Shown here: positions 5,184-5,910 of the stretch, one piece after another
Layout: each line of letters starts with the position of its first letter
Position numbering within the stretch: position 1 is the first letter of the stretch
Assembly: GCA_023386395.1 (NCBI GenBank)
Contig: JAEWJV010000492.1
Coordinates: 1-5,910 of the forward strand
Length of the DNA: 5,910 nucleotides
Source of the DNA: Bacteroidota bacterium
GTDB lineage: Bacteria; Bacteroidota; Bacteroidia; Chitinophagales; Chitinophagaceae
Reading direction: 5' to 3'
Notes under the pieces: model-generated
The model's input: the letters and a program-made list of their open reading frames with translations, nothing else
Databases searched by the model: none
What the model was told of the DNA's origin: nothing
Position numbers and translations under genes: made by a program

Positions 5184-5280
5184 GAAACCTTGCTATATAC
5201 CCTTTCCTGGTATGAGAAAAAATTATCATACCTGGTTTCATTTAAACCTTTTACTTCGATGGTATTGATCCTTAAAGGTT
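5182..5280 (-). promoter_or_regulatory. Structured leader of the YceI gene with alternative pairings
   Basis: Reading the - strand 5' to 3', four segments can pair in sequence. Segment 1 is AACCTTT (5280-5274), segment 2 AAAGGTTT (5251-5244), segment 3 ATGAAACC (5241-5234) and segment 4 GGTTTCAT (5189-5182). Segment 4 spans the Shine-Dalgarno-like AAGG and most of the start codon. Pairing 1-2 is 7 bp, 2-3 is 5 bp with a 5-base loop, and 3-4 is 8 bp. Segment 3 cannot pair with 2 and 4 at once. A separate 7-bp hairpin GGTATGA/TCATACC (5232-5226 with 5215-5209) stands between 3 and 4. Translation control is inferred only. Confidence 0.35.
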
Positions 5281-5320
5281 ATCAACAAAAAACTAAAAAT
5301 TGTAAATAATGGTTGCCGCT

Positions 5321-5910
5321 TTAATTTATTACGAGCTTTTTAAGTTCATTAGCCGGTAAAGCTTTTTTATTCACGATTACCGAAATGGTATTAATGGCGA
5401 AATATGGAATGCTCACATAGATGTAACCTTTGTAAGGCCCTACTTCTCCCCATGAATTTTTCACAATAAAATATTCAGCGCCGTTCTCATCTTTTGCAAT
5501 GCCGGTTATCTGCATTAGATGATCGTCCTGAGTTATCTGCCTGTCAAATAAATCCTGCCTTATTTGCTGTGTATAAGTGGGCTCTTTAAACGATAAAAAT
5601 GAATCAGCATCCGTTGTCCATTTGGCAATGCCGGTTTTCTGGCGAAAGCCAATATTGCTTACATCTGCATCCCAGGTTAAAGTGTAGCCTTTTTTAATAG
5701 CTCCTTTTGCGGCATTTATCAATTCATCCAACGGAAGGTTATAATAAGTATTGCTGTTATAATTATCCGGAACTTCCATTGCAAATTCTGTATAAAAAGG
5801 ATGATGCGTAAAAGAAGTAAGGCCGATAAAATCAGAAGGCTTTTCTGTTATATATGCGGCAGCAAAACTTTCAGGCTTGTAATGCTTTCCCATATAATCA
5901 AATGCAGCGG
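5321..5910 (-). CDS. C1 family cysteine peptidase, PepC/bleomycin hydrolase-like (partial, C-terminal half)
   Basis: The reading frame is open to the right edge, so only the C-terminal 195 or so residues are present. The visible start is AAFDYMGKHYKPESFA, with no true start codon required at the internal Met. The motif DDHLMQITG carries the catalytic His (codon 5521-5519). YFIVKNSWG carries the catalytic Asn (codon 5458-5456) in the NSWG box of papain-fold peptidases. The active-site Cys must lie beyond the edge. The GKHYKPESFA and FTHHPFYTEF segments and the spacing fit family C1B (aminopeptidase C/bleomycin hydrolase) rather than classical papain. The expected activity is aminopeptidase or peptide hydrolysis. 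Whether it is cytosolic or secreted cannot be told without the N-terminus. It lies 137 bases upstream of the YceI gene on the same strand; no clear terminator intervenes. Confidence 0.88.
   Translation of the reverse strand, partial: AAFDYMGKHYKPESFAAAYITEKPSDFIGLTSFTHHPFYTEFAMEVPDNYNSNTYYNLPLDELINAAKGAIKKGYTLTWDADVSNIGFRQKTGIAKWTTDADSFLSFKEPTYTQQIRQDLFDRQITQDDHLMQITGIAKDENGAEYFIVKNSWGEVGPYKGYIYVSIPYFAINTISVIVNKKALPANELKKLVIN

Noticed and set aside
5177..5188. GTTTCATGAAAC palindrome over the YceI start as an operator
   Set aside because: A 12-base palindrome across a start codon is explained by ATGAAA coding plus the upstream GTTTC; noted as part of the leader pairing instead.

Overview
The window looks like chromosomal DNA from a member of the Bacteroidota, probably close to the Chitinophagaceae. 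The evidence is an AT-rich sequence, a secreted enzyme with a type IX secretion (T9SS) C-terminal sorting domain, ribosomal proteins S6, S18 and L9 of Bacteroidota type, and at least one good match to the TTG / TAnnTTTG promoter of this phylum. Placement below phylum is inference.

Left part (1-2810, + strand). The acidic C-terminal end of an unidentified gene closes with a perfect palindromic terminator. A 246-base intergenic stretch follows. It holds a weak promoter candidate, three copies of the 10-mer AAATATGCAC, and a 30-codon ORF whose stop overlaps (ATGA) the start of a large gene. That gene encodes a 796-residue secreted metzincin-type zinc metalloprotease: signal peptide, N-terminal domain, IPT/TIG-like domain, HELGHALNLSH catalytic site, beta-rich domain, T9SS sorting domain.

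Middle part (2811-3369). A small, lysine-rich basic protein of unknown function (101 aa) lies behind a well-matched promoter. It ends at a bidirectional terminator shared with the convergent ribosomal operon.

Right part (3369-5910, - strand). In transcription order from the right edge this holds: the C-terminal half of a C1 (bleomycin hydrolase/PepC-like) cysteine peptidase; a secreted YceI-family lipid-binding protein; and the operon rpsF-rpsR-rplI (S6, S18, L9). The rpsR-rplI spacer is almost entirely five copies of a heptamer. The YceI leader contains segments that can pair in mutually exclusive ways, one of which covers the start codon.

The genes do not form one pathway. The ribosomal trio is housekeeping. 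The protease, YceI protein and C1 peptidase are, or probably are, cell-envelope or secreted functions. No mobile element, CRISPR array, tRNA or rRNA was seen. The least ordinary signals are in the non-coding stretches: the metalloprotease leader, the YceI leader and the heptamer repeats.
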